A DNA stretch of 50,673 nucleotides, from NCBI GenBank assembly GCA_028282295.1, contig JANQIE010000255.1, positions 1 to 50,673 on the forward strand, read 5' to 3'. The notes beneath the pieces are model-generated. The model worked only from the letters and a program-made list of their open reading frames with translations, was not told the origin of the DNA and did not search any database. The position numbers and the translations under genes were made by a program. Below are positions 23,609 through 31,715 of the stretch, in pieces. The number at the start of each line of letters is the position of its first letter. Within the stretch, counting starts at the first letter, position 1. The DNA comes from Desulfobacterales bacterium. Lineage in GTDB: Bacteria; Desulfobacterota; Desulfobacteria; Desulfobacterales; JANQIE01.

Positions 23609-26449
23609 ATGATTGCAGCCATCGGTCTCTTCAGGGCGCATGCGACCAGTATTGATCGACTTGTCCAAACCACCGTTGGAAGGTCGGAAATGTTGGAGGA
23701 TCTGCTCGAGCATCTTATCAAAGATGCCGGAAAAAAAAGCGTACAGCACTTTCTATTCATCGGCCCCCGTGGAATCGGCAAAACACATTTTCTAAGCCTT
23801 GTGGAAAATGCCGTGGAAACGCGAAAAGCATTAAACGGTTTTTATTCAGTGATCCGATTTCCAGAAGAAAATAACCGAATATTAGGGTTTGCCGATATTC
23901 TTTTGGAAATTATTTCGAATTTGGACGAAATAGATCCGACTGGAAATTGGGGGGAAACGCATTCGAGACTGTCGAATCTGGATGACGACCAGGATATCAT
24001 CGATATCGCCCTTCCGCGACTGAGACTTTATCGCAAAAAAAGTGGTAAAATGCTGCTACTGCTCATGGAGAATTTGAACACGCTCTTTGGTGAGCAGATG
24101 AAACACAAACAGGATATCCATCGCCTTAGAACCTTTCTAATGGATTCGCCCTGCGCCACTTTGATTGGTACATCGCCGATAACCTTTCCGGGAGTTACCG
24201 ACGTTCGGGAACCATTTTTTGAATTCTTTGATATTCAGGTTATTGAGGATCTTTCGGAAAACCAGACGCTTGACCTTGTTAAAACAAACCTTGAAATCGA
24301 CCAGCGTAAGGATCTGCTTGACGATTTCGATGCGCTGATACCAAAAATCAAAGCACTGCATACCATGACCGGAGGCAATCCTCGACTCGCCATCATGCTT
24401 TATGAGCTCATCGCCTATGACAACATATTAGAAGTAAAAAACCAGTTTCAAAAATTACTGGATCAGGTCACCCCCTTTTATCAGGATCGCATGAGAGACC
24501 TCGCTCCCCAAGAACGGGCATTGCTGGAAACCATGGCGCTCATGCGCACCGAGCCCCGCACGCCTGCCGCTATTGCCGCCCGTATGCGAAAGTCCCCCCA
24601 GCAAACATCTTCTTTACTCAAAAGGATGATCGGTTCCGGATATCTGACCGTTACCCGCAATCCCCAGGATAAACGGTCACGACTTTATCGCATCAAGGAA
24701 GGTTTTTTCGATCTGTGGCTCGCCATGAGCGGTTCGCGTGCAACACGAAAACGTCTTGGTTATCTCGTAAAACTTTTTGAAGTTTGGTATCAAGATCCGA
24801 CAGAAAGAAATAAAAAACGATCAGAGCTTCGACAAGCGATAGAGAAAAAGCAACACAGGTCACATTCAGATGAGAACCAGTACACCTACCTGGATTATTT
24901 GACGGAAATTGGCGATTGCGACGAACGCTGTGAGGCCAAGCTTGAGCTTGCCTTCGATCTGCTAACGGCGAATAAAGCATCGAAGGCCAAGCGATTGCTG
25001 TTGGAGATAAAACCCCTGGCACCAAAGGCGGAAATCTTCACTTGGATGACTCGACAGGTAAATCATTGGGCTGAAAATGAATCCCCCCTTGATGTTTCAA
25101 AGTGGTTTAAAGGGTTAATCGAATATTGGAAAATTCAGCGGAGCGGTGATTTGGAAAACGCCGTGGCTATTGCTCAACGTCTCGGAATGGACCTTTCCGG
25201 CCAAGGGCTTCATAAGATCCGAATCAAACTTCTTCAAGATGCCCTTGTCTTTGCCGACACGCCAAATGATCAGATCCAAATGCATAACCAAATAGCCCAG
25301 AGTCAAAAAATGGATGGGCAATTAGATAACGCCCTTGAGTACCTGAAACAATCCCTGGCCATCTCGCAGGCGATCGGCGACAAGGCCGGTGAAGGGGCGA
25401 CGCTCAACAATATTTCGCAGATTTATCAATCCCGTGGCGACTACGACACGGCCCTTGATTACCTGAAACAATCCCTGGCCATCACACAGGCGATCGGCGA
25501 CAAGGCCGGTGAAGGGGCGACGCTCAACAATATTTCGCAGGTTTATAAAGCCCGTGGCGACTACGACACGGCCCTTGAGTACCTGAAACAATCCCTGGCC
25601 ATTTCGCAGGAGATCGGCGACAAGGCCGGTGAAGGGACGACGCTCAACAATATTTCGCAGGTTTATCAATCCCGTGGCGACTACGACACGGCCCTTGATT
25701 ACCTGAATCAAGCCCTGGCCATCACACAGGAGATCGGCGACAAGGCCGGTGAAGGGACGACGCTCAACAATATTTCGCAGGTTTATAAAGCCCGTGGCGA
25801 CTACGACACGGCCCTTGATTACCTGAAACAATCCCTGGCCATTTCGCTGGAGATCGGCGACAAGGCCGGTGAAGGGACGACGCTCAACAATATTTCGACG
25901 ACTTATCATGCCATTGGCGACTACGACACGGCCCTTGATTACCTGAAACAATCCCTGGCCATCAGACAGGAGATCGGCGACAAGGCCGGTGAAGGGACGA
26001 CGCTCAACAATATTTCGCAGATTTATCAATCCCGTGGCGACTACGACACGACCCTTGATTACCTGAAACAATCCCTGGCCATCACACAGGAGATCGGCGA
26101 CAAGGCCGGTGAAGGGACGACGCTCAACAATATTTCGACGATTTATCTATCCCGTGGCGACCACGACGCGGCCCTTGAGTACCTGAAACAATCCCTGGCC
26201 ATCACACAGGAGATCGGCGATAGCTCCGGGCTTTGTGTCACGCTGTTTAATATCGGCCATATTCACTATGCGAAGGAAGACATACCCAAGGCTGTGCAGG
26301 CCTGGGTGACGGTTTACCGATTGGCAAATTCCATAAATCTGGCACAAGCACTCGACGCCCTTGAAAACTTGTCCGAGCAGTTGGAGTTGCCCGGTGGGCT
26401 GGGTGGATGGGAAACATTAGCGAAGAAAATAAAGGGCGATGATCCGTAG
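23609..26449 (+). CDS. STAND-like ATPase with winged helix and eight near-identical TPRs, 946 aa
   Basis: Walker A GPRGIGKT (residues 52-59), with Walker B-like KMLLLLMENLN near 147-157. A C-terminal NTPase segment (TMTGGNPRLAIMLYEL) is followed by a MarR-like winged helix at about 300-360 (RTPAAIAARMRKSPQQTSSL; NPQDKRSRLYRIKEGFFDLW). A helical linker leads to the TPR region, about residues 571-890. Eight 40-residue units run GDYDTALDYLKQSLAITQEI then GDKAGEGTTLNNIS plus a variable six-residue segment. The C-terminal 60 residues hold a degenerate ninth unit. In STAND proteins such a repeat array usually senses a ligand and releases NTPase-driven assembly. No effector domain is visible, so the partner ATPase or another protein may supply output. 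A defence or signalling role is inference only. Confidence 0.85.
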   Translation: MIAAIGLFRAHATSIDRLVQTTVGRSEMLEDLLEHLIKDAGKKSVQHFLFIGPRGIGKTHFLSLVENAVETRKALNGFYSVIRFPEENNRILGFADILLEIISNLDEIDPTGNWGETHSRLSNLDDDQDIIDIALPRLRLYRKKSGKMLLLLMENLNTLFGEQMKHKQDIHRLRTFLMDSPCATLIGTSPITFPGVTDVREPFFEFFDIQVIEDLSENQTLDLVKTNLEIDQRKDLLDDFDALIPKIKALHTMTGGNPRLAIMLYELIAYDNILEVKNQFQKLLDQVTPFYQDRMRDLAPQERALLETMALMRTEPRTPAAIAARMRKSPQQTSSLLKRMIGSGYLTVTRNPQDKRSRLYRIKEGFFDLWLAMSGSRATRKRLGYLVKLFEVWYQDPTERNKKRSELRQAIEKKQHRSHSDENQYTYLDYLTEIGDCDERCEAKLELAFDLLTANKASKAKRLLLEIKPLAPKAEIFTWMTRQVNHWAENESPLDVSKWFKGLIEYWKIQRSGDLENAVAIAQRLGMDLSGQGLHKIRIKLLQDALVFADTPNDQIQMHNQIAQSQKMDGQLDNALEYLKQSLAISQAIGDKAGEGATLNNISQIYQSRGDYDTALDYLKQSLAITQAIGDKAGEGATLNNISQVYKARGDYDTALEYLKQSLAISQEIGDKAGEGTTLNNISQVYQSRGDYDTALDYLNQALAITQEIGDKAGEGTTLNNISQVYKARGDYDTALDYLKQSLAISLEIGDKAGEGTTLNNISTTYHAIGDYDTALDYLKQSLAIRQEIGDKAGEGTTLNNISQIYQSRGDYDTTLDYLKQSLAITQEIGDKAGEGTTLNNISTIYLSRGDHDAALEYLKQSLAITQEIGDSSGLCVTLFNIGHIHYAKEDIPKAVQAWVTVYRLANSINLAQALDALENLSEQLELPGGLGGWETLAKKIKGDDP
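25321..26280 (+). repeat. Eight tandem 120-bp units encoding TPRs
   Basis: Units begin at 25321, 25441, 25561, 25681, 25801, 25921, 26041 and 26161. Most pairs differ at only a handful of bases, including synonymous sites. Variation is concentrated in the segment coding (I/V/T)Y(Q/K/H/L)(S/A)(R/I) and at the I(T/S/R)(Q/L)(A/E)I position. The second half of the last unit diverges after 26220. The near-identity implies recent duplication or gene conversion. Confidence 0.95.
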
Positions 26450-26499
26450 GATTTTATTTGCCATAGCATCACCTCACTACAAGCCAAGGAGGCTTTGTC

Positions 26500-26673
26500 A
26501 TGCGCGCCTTAAAATTCTATTTTGTTCGCCAAACTATCGAAATGTTAGAATTCAAAAAAATCATTCGGGACGTGACGTATGCTGACGTAACTTTTTGACT
26601 GGATGAGGTTTTGCGCGGCCCTAAAGTCAATTCCGATCTTCTAAAATGGCTAAAAATATCAATCCAAAAATAA
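26500..26673 (+). CDS. Small ORF interrupted by an in-frame TGA, downstream of the ATPase pair
   Basis: A perfect AAGGAGG (26486-26492) lies 7 nt before an ATG at 26500. Thirty-two codons follow (MRALKFYFVRQTIEMLEFKK at the start) up to TGA at 26596. The same frame then stays open for 24 more codons (LDEVLRGPKVNSDLLKWLKI) to TAA at 26671. It could be a 32-residue peptide, a small gene broken by a nonsense change, or, less likely, TGA recoding. No convincing SECIS hairpin was found right after the TGA. It follows the 946-aa ATPase by 50 nt and could be a third operon member. The family is unknown. The rest of the 26450-27071 gap holds two repeats. Confidence 0.35.
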
Positions 26674-26778
26674 GGAATGTTTCATTGTGTGGTTTCAATT
26701 TTTTGATTCCGTTGCCATCTTATACCCCACACAAAGGATTTTCCCTTGAAGTACGCGCTCGGCCGCTACACGTAGCCC

Positions 26779-26878
26779 GTGCCCATTCGCAAATAGCATC
26801 TTTCGCGCGATATCGGCGCTGAGCGGCAGATTTGAATCCTCGAAATAGTGAAAAGCCGGACTTCAAAGAACCCAAAAG
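26779..26878. repeat. Truncated copy of the long hairpin family
   Basis: GTGCCCATTCGCAAATAGCA begins at 26779, as in the other copies. ATCCTCGAAATAG in the tip is identical to copy 3, with an inner stem TTTGAA / TTCAAA. CCAAAAG (26872-26878) is the start of the right arm, which then breaks off at the next repeat (26879). Confidence 0.65.
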
Positions 26879-26944
26879 TTTCACGCAGAGACACAGAGGG
26901 GTGTTATTTGTGCCCCTTTGCGAACTCTGCGCCTCTGCGCGAAA
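26879..26944. repeat. 66-bp palindrome (TTTCACGCAGAGACACAGAG type)
   Basis: TTTCACGCAGAGACACAGAG at 26879-26898 pairs with CTCTGCGCCTCTGCGCGAAA ending at 26944. A half copy lies near 14511-14526. This is a widespread type of dispersed bacterial repeat. It interrupts the right arm of the preceding hairpin element, so it probably inserted later. Confidence 0.75.
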
Positions 26945-27071
26945 CAAAAAATAGTTATCGTTAGTTCAATGTGTCTACCCCGTGAACGGTTACGAAATAT
27001 CTCGCTGTCCCTGCGGCTCAAACTTGCCGCCTGCCTTGATCTCGCGCGAGCTCTCAGGGTGACGATCCCTT

Positions 27072-28061
27072 TTAGAATGAAACCACCGCGCCGATGGACC
27101 ATGCATACGATTGCCAATTGACCTCGTTCAGCCTGGTCTCGCTTATGGTTCCGTTGGAAAAGAAAATCCGGTCGATGCCGTCATCCGTCCACCAGTTTTG
27201 GTAATCAAAACCGAGATTGAAACCTAAATAACGGTTCACGCTAATTCCGAGACTTGCGTTGAAAACAAAGCCATTGGCATCATCCACCTCGTGTTCAAAA
27301 CTTTTCGGGTGCATAAAATCGGTTCTTAAATTCCAATCGGCGACCGCTTCATATTCCGCCCAGTGATATTCAAGTCCGGTTATGAGCGTTACTTCGGGTT
27401 TATTGTTTTTTTCCTTTTTGGACGACCGGAAAATAAGATCAACCCCAATCCACGGCCCATACCATTCGGTATCATAGGAGCTATCCAGGTTGGCAAACGG
27501 TCCGGTTGCCGGTATGGTTTGAACCCCATCGGTGATTTTCAGGTTTTGTTCGTGATACGAGTAGCCAACCATGGGAACGACGCTGAAAAAATCGGATTTG
27601 AAGTTGAACTGAACGCCCAATCCACCGGAAAGGTCCAATACATCCCCATCATCCGTGCTGTTGTTTGAACGCGAGAACTCAAGTGTTCTATCGTTACCCA
27701 AATAGTCGGAATCCTGATTTTCACCTTCGAAAATCCAACCATAGGCGATTTGTCCCTTCAATGCGACAAATTTGCCGATGGTGGTTCTGTTTTTGGCCTT
27801 GAGCTGAAAGATCTCCAGATCTTCCCACGTCAGCTCCGACAAAATGTTGGGCGTTGCCGTGCCGGTGATATCGGCGGCAATGTTCCAATCCAGATCGTCA
27901 ACCCGATAGCTTACGGCGAAATCAAACTCCGTGGTAAAGTGTTTGTTGCCGGAAACATTGGAAGAATCTTTGTTTGCGGCCAAAGATGAAGAAAATGGAA
28001 GAGAAACGATGAGAACGATAATACAGAAAGGGATCAAAACTGCCAAACTGAAACGCGCCAT
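27072..28061 (-). CDS. Predicted outer-membrane beta-barrel protein
   Basis: 329 residues. The signal peptide runs to about residue 29 (LIPFCIIVLIVSLPFSSSLA). After that the sequence is rich in alternating aromatic/hydrophobic strands and ends in ...SIGAVVSF, a terminal Phe as in barrel proteins. PNILSELTWEDLEIFQL resembles a motif in omptin-like and Protochlamydia-type outer-membrane proteins, but I cannot identify the omptin catalytic residues with confidence. AGGAGG lies 7-8 nt before the ATG. Composition is AT-richer than the core genes. It converges with the ATPase operon and is probably monocistronic. Porin, adhesin or protease functions are all possible. Confidence 0.7.
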   Translation of the reverse strand: MARFSLAVLIPFCIIVLIVSLPFSSSLAANKDSSNVSGNKHFTTEFDFAVSYRVDDLDWNIAADITGTATPNILSELTWEDLEIFQLKAKNRTTIGKFVALKGQIAYGWIFEGENQDSDYLGNDRTLEFSRSNNSTDDGDVLDLSGGLGVQFNFKSDFFSVVPMVGYSYHEQNLKITDGVQTIPATGPFANLDSSYDTEWYGPWIGVDLIFRSSKKEKNNKPEVTLITGLEYHWAEYEAVADWNLRTDFMHPKSFEHEVDDANGFVFNASLGISVNRYLGFNLGFDYQNWWTDDGIDRIFFSNGTISETRLNEVNWQSYAWSIGAVVSF

Positions 28062-28266
28062 GGATATTGCCTCCTAAAGATAAAATGTGTCGATTGTAAA
28101 CAAAAGTAAGGTTGATACTCGAGAAGATATGTAATTGCCATTCGCCACAAAGAAAAGTTTAGGACTGCTTAGTTGAAAATTAAAAAAAAGGCAAGAAAAA
28201 AAGAAGATCAGACAGAGCAACCGCATTTGGAGGTTTGGAAATTAACTTCGACGAAAGCAGTTCGAT

Positions 28267-28332
28267 TTGGTGGGCATGGCCCACCCTACAATTCTACCCG
28301 GCGGCAATGGTAGGGTGGGCCGTGCCCACCAA
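28267..28332. repeat. 66-bp palindrome (GGTGGGCATGGCCCACCCTAC type)
   Basis: TTGGTGGGCATGGCCCACCC at 28267-28286 pairs with GGGTGGGCCGTGCCCACCAA ending at 28332, with GTAG/CTAC continuing inward. It lies 14 bp past the stop of the CitE-like gene and could terminate or stabilise its transcript. A decayed relative (GAGCATGGCCCACCCTGCC) sits near 7380. Confidence 0.8.
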
Positions 28333-28345
28333 CAGGACTGGTATT

Positions 28346-29275
28346 TTATGACTTTGATTTGGAGTTGTCGACAAGCCGCAGATGTACCGCCTGGTCGTAA
28401 AGCTGTTGCGCCAGGCGCACGGTTGCCTGGTCGATCATGCGGCCGTTCACGGCAATGGCGCCGTTGCCCTGTGCGCCGGCGTTTGCTTTCAGGATGGTTT
28501 CGGCGCGGGCGATATCTTCCGCGCTGGGAGAGAATACTTCGTTGATGCCGGCGATCTGGTTCGGGTGAATGGCCCATTTACCGTCACAGCCCAGCGCGCA
28601 GGCCATCCGGGCGGCGTGGGTCAAGCCGTGGGTGTCCTTGAAATCGCCGTAGGGGGCATCGATGGCGAGTAGACCATGGGCCTTGGCCGCCGTCACGATC
28701 CGGCTCAAAGTGTAGTGCCAGCGATGGCCCGGATAGACGGCGTCTTCGTTTTCTCCGTGACCGGAAAGAGAGGCCAACCGGGCGCCGATGGAAGCCGCAT
28801 AGTCTGCGACCCCGAAGACCAGCGTCTTTAAGCGTGAACTGCTGCCCGCGATGGTCGTCACCTGTTCCAATCCACGGGCGGTTTCGATGGAGGCTTCAAT
28901 CTTGATTTGTTGTGTAAACTTCTTGTTGAGCACAATGCCGTTGAGTAGACGATCAACGAAATGGATGTCGCCGGGGTGATTTACTTTGGGAACGACAACC
29001 GTATCGACCCGCTGTCCGGCGGCTTCGACGATCGTTAAAACATCACGATAGCCGAAAGGGGTGTCCAGGGCGTTGATGCGCACGGAAACGGTTTTGGCCT
29101 GCCAGTCGCAGTTTTGCAGGCTCGCCACAACCTGGTCTCGCGCTGTTGCTTTGGCATCAATCGGCACACTGTCTTCCAAATCGAGCATGATCACATCGGC
29201 TTGGCTTTCCGCCGCTTTGGCGTGCATTTTGGCTTTGTGTCCGGGAACGGACAGAATTGAACGATTCGGTTTCAT
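28346..29275 (-). CDS. HpcH/HpaI-family CoA-ester lyase (CitE-like)
   Basis: 309 residues. It starts with RSILSVPGH (5-13). LDLEDSVPIDAK (31-42) carries the Mg2+-binding acidic pair. VRINALDTPFGYRD, VVVPKVNHP, IEASIETARGLEQV and CDGKWAIHPNQIAGINEVFSPS are the remaining signature blocks. The family cleaves or forms C-C bonds in CoA esters, for example citramalyl-, malyl- or beta-methylmalyl-CoA. No citrate lyase alpha/gamma partner is nearby, so a stand-alone lyase is more likely than citrate lyase beta. AAGGAT precedes the ATG. It is divergent from a BASS-type transporter gene (106 bp apart). Whether that transporter moves a related carboxylate is speculation. Confidence 0.88.
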   Translation of the reverse strand: MKPNRSILSVPGHKAKMHAKAAESQADVIMLDLEDSVPIDAKATARDQVVASLQNCDWQAKTVSVRINALDTPFGYRDVLTIVEAAGQRVDTVVVPKVNHPGDIHFVDRLLNGIVLNKKFTQQIKIEASIETARGLEQVTTIAGSSSRLKTLVFGVADYAASIGARLASLSGHGENEDAVYPGHRWHYTLSRIVTAAKAHGLLAIDAPYGDFKDTHGLTHAARMACALGCDGKWAIHPNQIAGINEVFSPSAEDIARAETILKANAGAQGNGAIAVNGRMIDQATVRLAQQLYDQAVHLRLVDNSKSKS

Positions 29276-29380
29276 AAAGCATCCTTATTTGTTAGTGGTT
29301 GCATTCGTGACGGTTCGGTTGTAGCCTTGGCGCGAGCCCTTGTCAAAATGATGATGTACCGTTGTTGGTAAAGGATAACA

Positions 29381-30295
29381 ATGCGCCCCAAAGATTATCT
29401 GCTGATCGTGGTCCTGTACGGATCGTTGTTGCTTGGGATCTGCTTGCCGGAATATTCACGCTACGCCGCACCTGTTCTGAAATATTTGATGATGGTGATG
29501 TTGTTTCTTGCGTTCATCAATATCGCTCCGGATGATGTGTGGCATTCCCTGCGCAAAAACCCGCTGAATATTATTGCCGGGGCAGCGGTTCGTTTGATTG
29601 GCGCCCCTATCGCGGTTTATGGCGTGACCCGCCTTGTTTATCCGGAGATTGCACTGCCGATGCTTTTGTTGGCCGGGGTGTCCACGGGGGTGTCCGCGCC
29701 GTTTTTCACCGGCTTGTGCCGGGGCAATATCTCCTTTACGTTGGTGATGGCCCTGTTGACAAGTCTGTTGGTACCGTTTTCACTGCCGCTGATGGTCAGG
29801 TTGCTGGCAGGCACGACCCTCAACTACAACCTGACGGCCATGGCTTTGTTTCTGGCCCTGGTTATCTTCATCCCCTTGACGGCGGCCTTTGCCTTGCGGG
29901 CTTATCTTCCCGGCGCTTTGGACCAGATCAATCGGATTGCGTTTCCGGTTTCACTTGTGGTGCTTGCCGTCATCAATTTCGGTGCGTTGGGCCATTATCT
30001 GCCTTACCTCAAGGCGAACTCGGCGCAGATTACAGGCGCCGTGATATGCAGCAGCCTGATGGCGGTGGCCATGGCCGGACTTGGCTGGAGCACGGCATGG
30101 GGGCGGGGCTGGTCCGAACAGGTGGCATCGGCCGGCAGTCAGGTTTGGCTCAATAATGTCCTGATCATTGTGCTGGCGGTCCATCTGAATGACTCCACCG
30201 CCGCCGTGATCGGGGCCTTTTATTTTGTCCCGTTATATGCCTTTGTTGTTTTTTATCATTTTTTAAGTGGACGGCAAGATGTTTTATCGCGCTAA
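29381..30295 (+). CDS. BASS-type (bile acid:sodium symporter-like) membrane transporter
   Basis: 304 residues with about nine hydrophobic helices (for example YLMMVMLFLAFINIAP, LPMLLLAGVSTGVSAPFFTG, VSLVVLAVINFGALGHYL). The APFFTGLCRGNISFTLVMAL segment and the later QVWLNNVLIIVLAVHLND segment match the two discontinuous, substrate-lining helices of BASS carriers, which move organic anions with Na+. AAAGGATA lies 3-4 nt before the ATG. The substrate is unknown. The downstream Hcp gene begins 33 nt after its stop, but that gene is AT-richer and is probably a separate insertion. Confidence 0.7.
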   Translation: MRPKDYLLIVVLYGSLLLGICLPEYSRYAAPVLKYLMMVMLFLAFINIAPDDVWHSLRKNPLNIIAGAAVRLIGAPIAVYGVTRLVYPEIALPMLLLAGVSTGVSAPFFTGLCRGNISFTLVMALLTSLLVPFSLPLMVRLLAGTTLNYNLTAMALFLALVIFIPLTAAFALRAYLPGALDQINRIAFPVSLVVLAVINFGALGHYLPYLKANSAQITGAVICSSLMAVAMAGLGWSTAWGRGWSEQVASAGSQVWLNNVLIIVLAVHLNDSTAAVIGAFYFVPLYAFVVFYHFLSGRQDVLSR

Positions 30296-30328
30296 ATCGA
30301 TGTTTATTTCAAACTGAAAAGAAAGAAC

Positions 30329-30811
30329 ATGCTTGATGGGTTTGTGAAGATTGATGGTATTGAAGGTGAAAGCACCGACGATAAACATTCAGGAGGGATT
30401 GAGATCTCGTCTTTTTCCTCAGGGGTGGTGCAAAAAAAATCATTCACTGCGAGTAGCGCAGGCGGTGCTAGTGCGGAACGCGCTGATTTTAGAGAATTTG
30501 TAATAACAAAGGAAGCTGATAAATCTTCACCAAAATTGGCTCTGGCTCGCGCCGGCGGCACACATATCGATAGTATTACCGCAGAGCTTTGCAGGGCAGG
30601 TGGAGACAAAGTGAAAATTTTTGAATATAAGATGACAAATTGTCTGATAAGCAGAGTCGCGGCTGTTGGTGGCAGCGGAATTCCTATGGAAACAGTACAT
30701 ATCAATTTTGGAAAAATCGAATGGATATACACCCAGCAGACACGTGAGGGTGGCGGGCCAGCCGGGCAAGTCGCAGCCGGATGGAATCTTGAGAAAAAAT
30801 GTAAAGTTTAA
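30329..30811 (+). CDS. hcp: Hcp-family type VI secretion tube protein
   Basis: 160 residues, the normal Hcp1 length. The start MLDGFVKIDGIEGESTDDKH, then SGGIEISSFSSGV, FVITKEADKSSPKLALA and the C-terminal GQVAAGWNLEKKCKV are the Hcp signature regions. Hcp forms hexameric rings that stack into the T6SS tube and can carry small effectors in the ring lumen. No other T6SS gene (sheath, baseplate, ClpV, VgrG) is in the window, so this is an orphan hcp, a common arrangement for auxiliary effector clusters. The next two genes follow at 15 nt and 1 nt. Composition is AT-richer than the flanks, implying transfer. The ribosome-binding site is weak (AAAGAA). Confidence 0.85.
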   Translation: MLDGFVKIDGIEGESTDDKHSGGIEISSFSSGVVQKKSFTASSAGGASAERADFREFVITKEADKSSPKLALARAGGTHIDSITAELCRAGGDKVKIFEYKMTNCLISRVAAVGGSGIPMETVHINFGKIEWIYTQQTREGGGPAGQVAAGWNLEKKCKV

Positions 30812-30826
30812 TTAGAGGGTGGGGCA

Positions 30827-31324
30827 ATGACCGATTACCAAGAGTTATGGAACCAGTTGCAGCCAGCCGAGCAGCGTTTTATCATGTTCAATCCCCAGTA
30901 TGCGTTTACAATAAAAAACAGTAGGAAAAAAGCGTTTAGTGAGACAAGAAAACGCTTTGGACATAATGGGCGCAACGATATCTCTGACGCTTTTCGCCAT
31001 TGTTTCTGGGCTGCTATTTTATGCAGGGATTTGGGTTATGAAACTGCAAAAGAGTTTTTGACTGCGCACGAAGAAAGAATTGGGAATCCTGTGGCCCAAA
31101 AGGCGATGGACTTGTATCATAACGAGTTAGGGCTTGAGGTTGGTAAGTTGGCGAGAGGAACCGAGTCAGTTGATAGAGTAAGGGGTGTACAACCTCAACC
31201 TTCAAAACCTGATACATGGATTAGCAACTATATTATGAGCAGTTTGTTAGCCAAAGGAAAATTGAAGGATATCTTGCATTTCAGAAATAAAGTTAAGACA
31301 ACCACGAAAGGAAGCACCCCTTAA
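30827..31324 (+). CDS. Putative T6SS effector, DUF6973-like domain
   Basis: 165 residues, no signal peptide. Conserved polar motifs are D54-A-F-R57-H58-x2-W61 (NDISDAFRHCFWAAI), H81-E82 (FLTAHEERIGNP) and D95-x3-N99 (KAMDLYHNELG). This D/RH/W, HE, D-N pattern is what I associate with the DUF6973 group of toxin-associated domains, presumed hydrolases acting on the cell envelope. The family call is from memory of the motif and could be wrong. GAGGGTGGGGCA precedes the ATG. Its place directly after hcp, and before a lipoprotein gene 1 nt further on, fits effector then immunity. An Hcp-loaded effector of about 18 kDa would be compatible with the Hcp lumen. Confidence 0.62.
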   Translation: MTDYQELWNQLQPAEQRFIMFNPQYAFTIKNSRKKAFSETRKRFGHNGRNDISDAFRHCFWAAILCRDLGYETAKEFLTAHEERIGNPVAQKAMDLYHNELGLEVGKLARGTESVDRVRGVQPQPSKPDTWISNYIMSSLLAKGKLKDILHFRNKVKTTTKGSTP

Positions 31325-31325
31325 T

Positions 31326-31715
31326 ATGATAAAAAAAGTTATCTTTATTTCTATATTGTCTGTCTCATTGGTTGGATGCACTGAAAAAACTGACTCGATA
31401 GAAGATTTGAAGATACTGGGGACGAAATCGTTTTCTAAGGATGTTTGGGCGGAATCCTCTCAAGAGGAGCGTGCTTTAATGGTTTATTCGTTTATAGCAC
31501 AGCATGATATCACCGTCATGGCTTATGACGATGTAGTGAACCTTTTGGGCAAACCCACCGCTTACTATAATTACGATGAATATCCGGCCTATTTTGTGGG
31601 GCCGAAAAATATAGAAAGTGAATATGGAAAAGGATATGTTTTAGCTTTTCCAACAGATCGGAAAACCAATAAGGTTAGAAGATATATTATAGTTCCTCAA
31701 ATCTCTTTGAATTAG
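31326..31715 (+). CDS. Putative immunity lipoprotein
   Basis: 129 residues. The lipoprotein signal is MIKKVIFISILSVSLVGC (lipobox LVGC, Cys18) with Thr at +2, favouring the outer membrane. The mature part is about 110 residues, including SSQEERALMVYSFIAQHDIT and MAYDDVVNLLGKPTAYYNYD, the latter resembling SmpA/BamE-like small domains. It starts 1 nt after the effector stop. A periplasm-facing lipoprotein is the expected form of immunity protein when the toxin acts in the periplasm. That function is inferred only from position. The stop codon lies inside a perfect palindrome shared with the convergent UPF0210 gene. Confidence 0.6.
   Translation: MIKKVIFISILSVSLVGCTEKTDSIEDLKILGTKSFSKDVWAESSQEERALMVYSFIAQHDITVMAYDDVVNLLGKPTAYYNYDEYPAYFVGPKNIESEYGKGYVLAFPTDRKTNKVRRYIIVPQISLN

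Noticed and set aside
25322-26071. 249-aa minus-strand frame with a regular repeated sequence
   Set aside because: It is the antisense shadow of the 120-bp TPR-coding units. The plus-strand frame has the domain match, start context and promoter.
25321-26280. CRISPR-like array
   Set aside because: Units are contiguous 120-bp coding repeats in one long frame with no spacers; no other direct-repeat/spacer pattern was seen in the window.
26596-26598. TGA as selenocysteine codon
   Set aside because: No convincing SECIS-like hairpin immediately downstream and no known selenoprotein family match; kept only as an observation.
30304-30732. 142-aa minus-strand frame opposite hcp
   Set aside because: Shadow of the clear Hcp coding frame.
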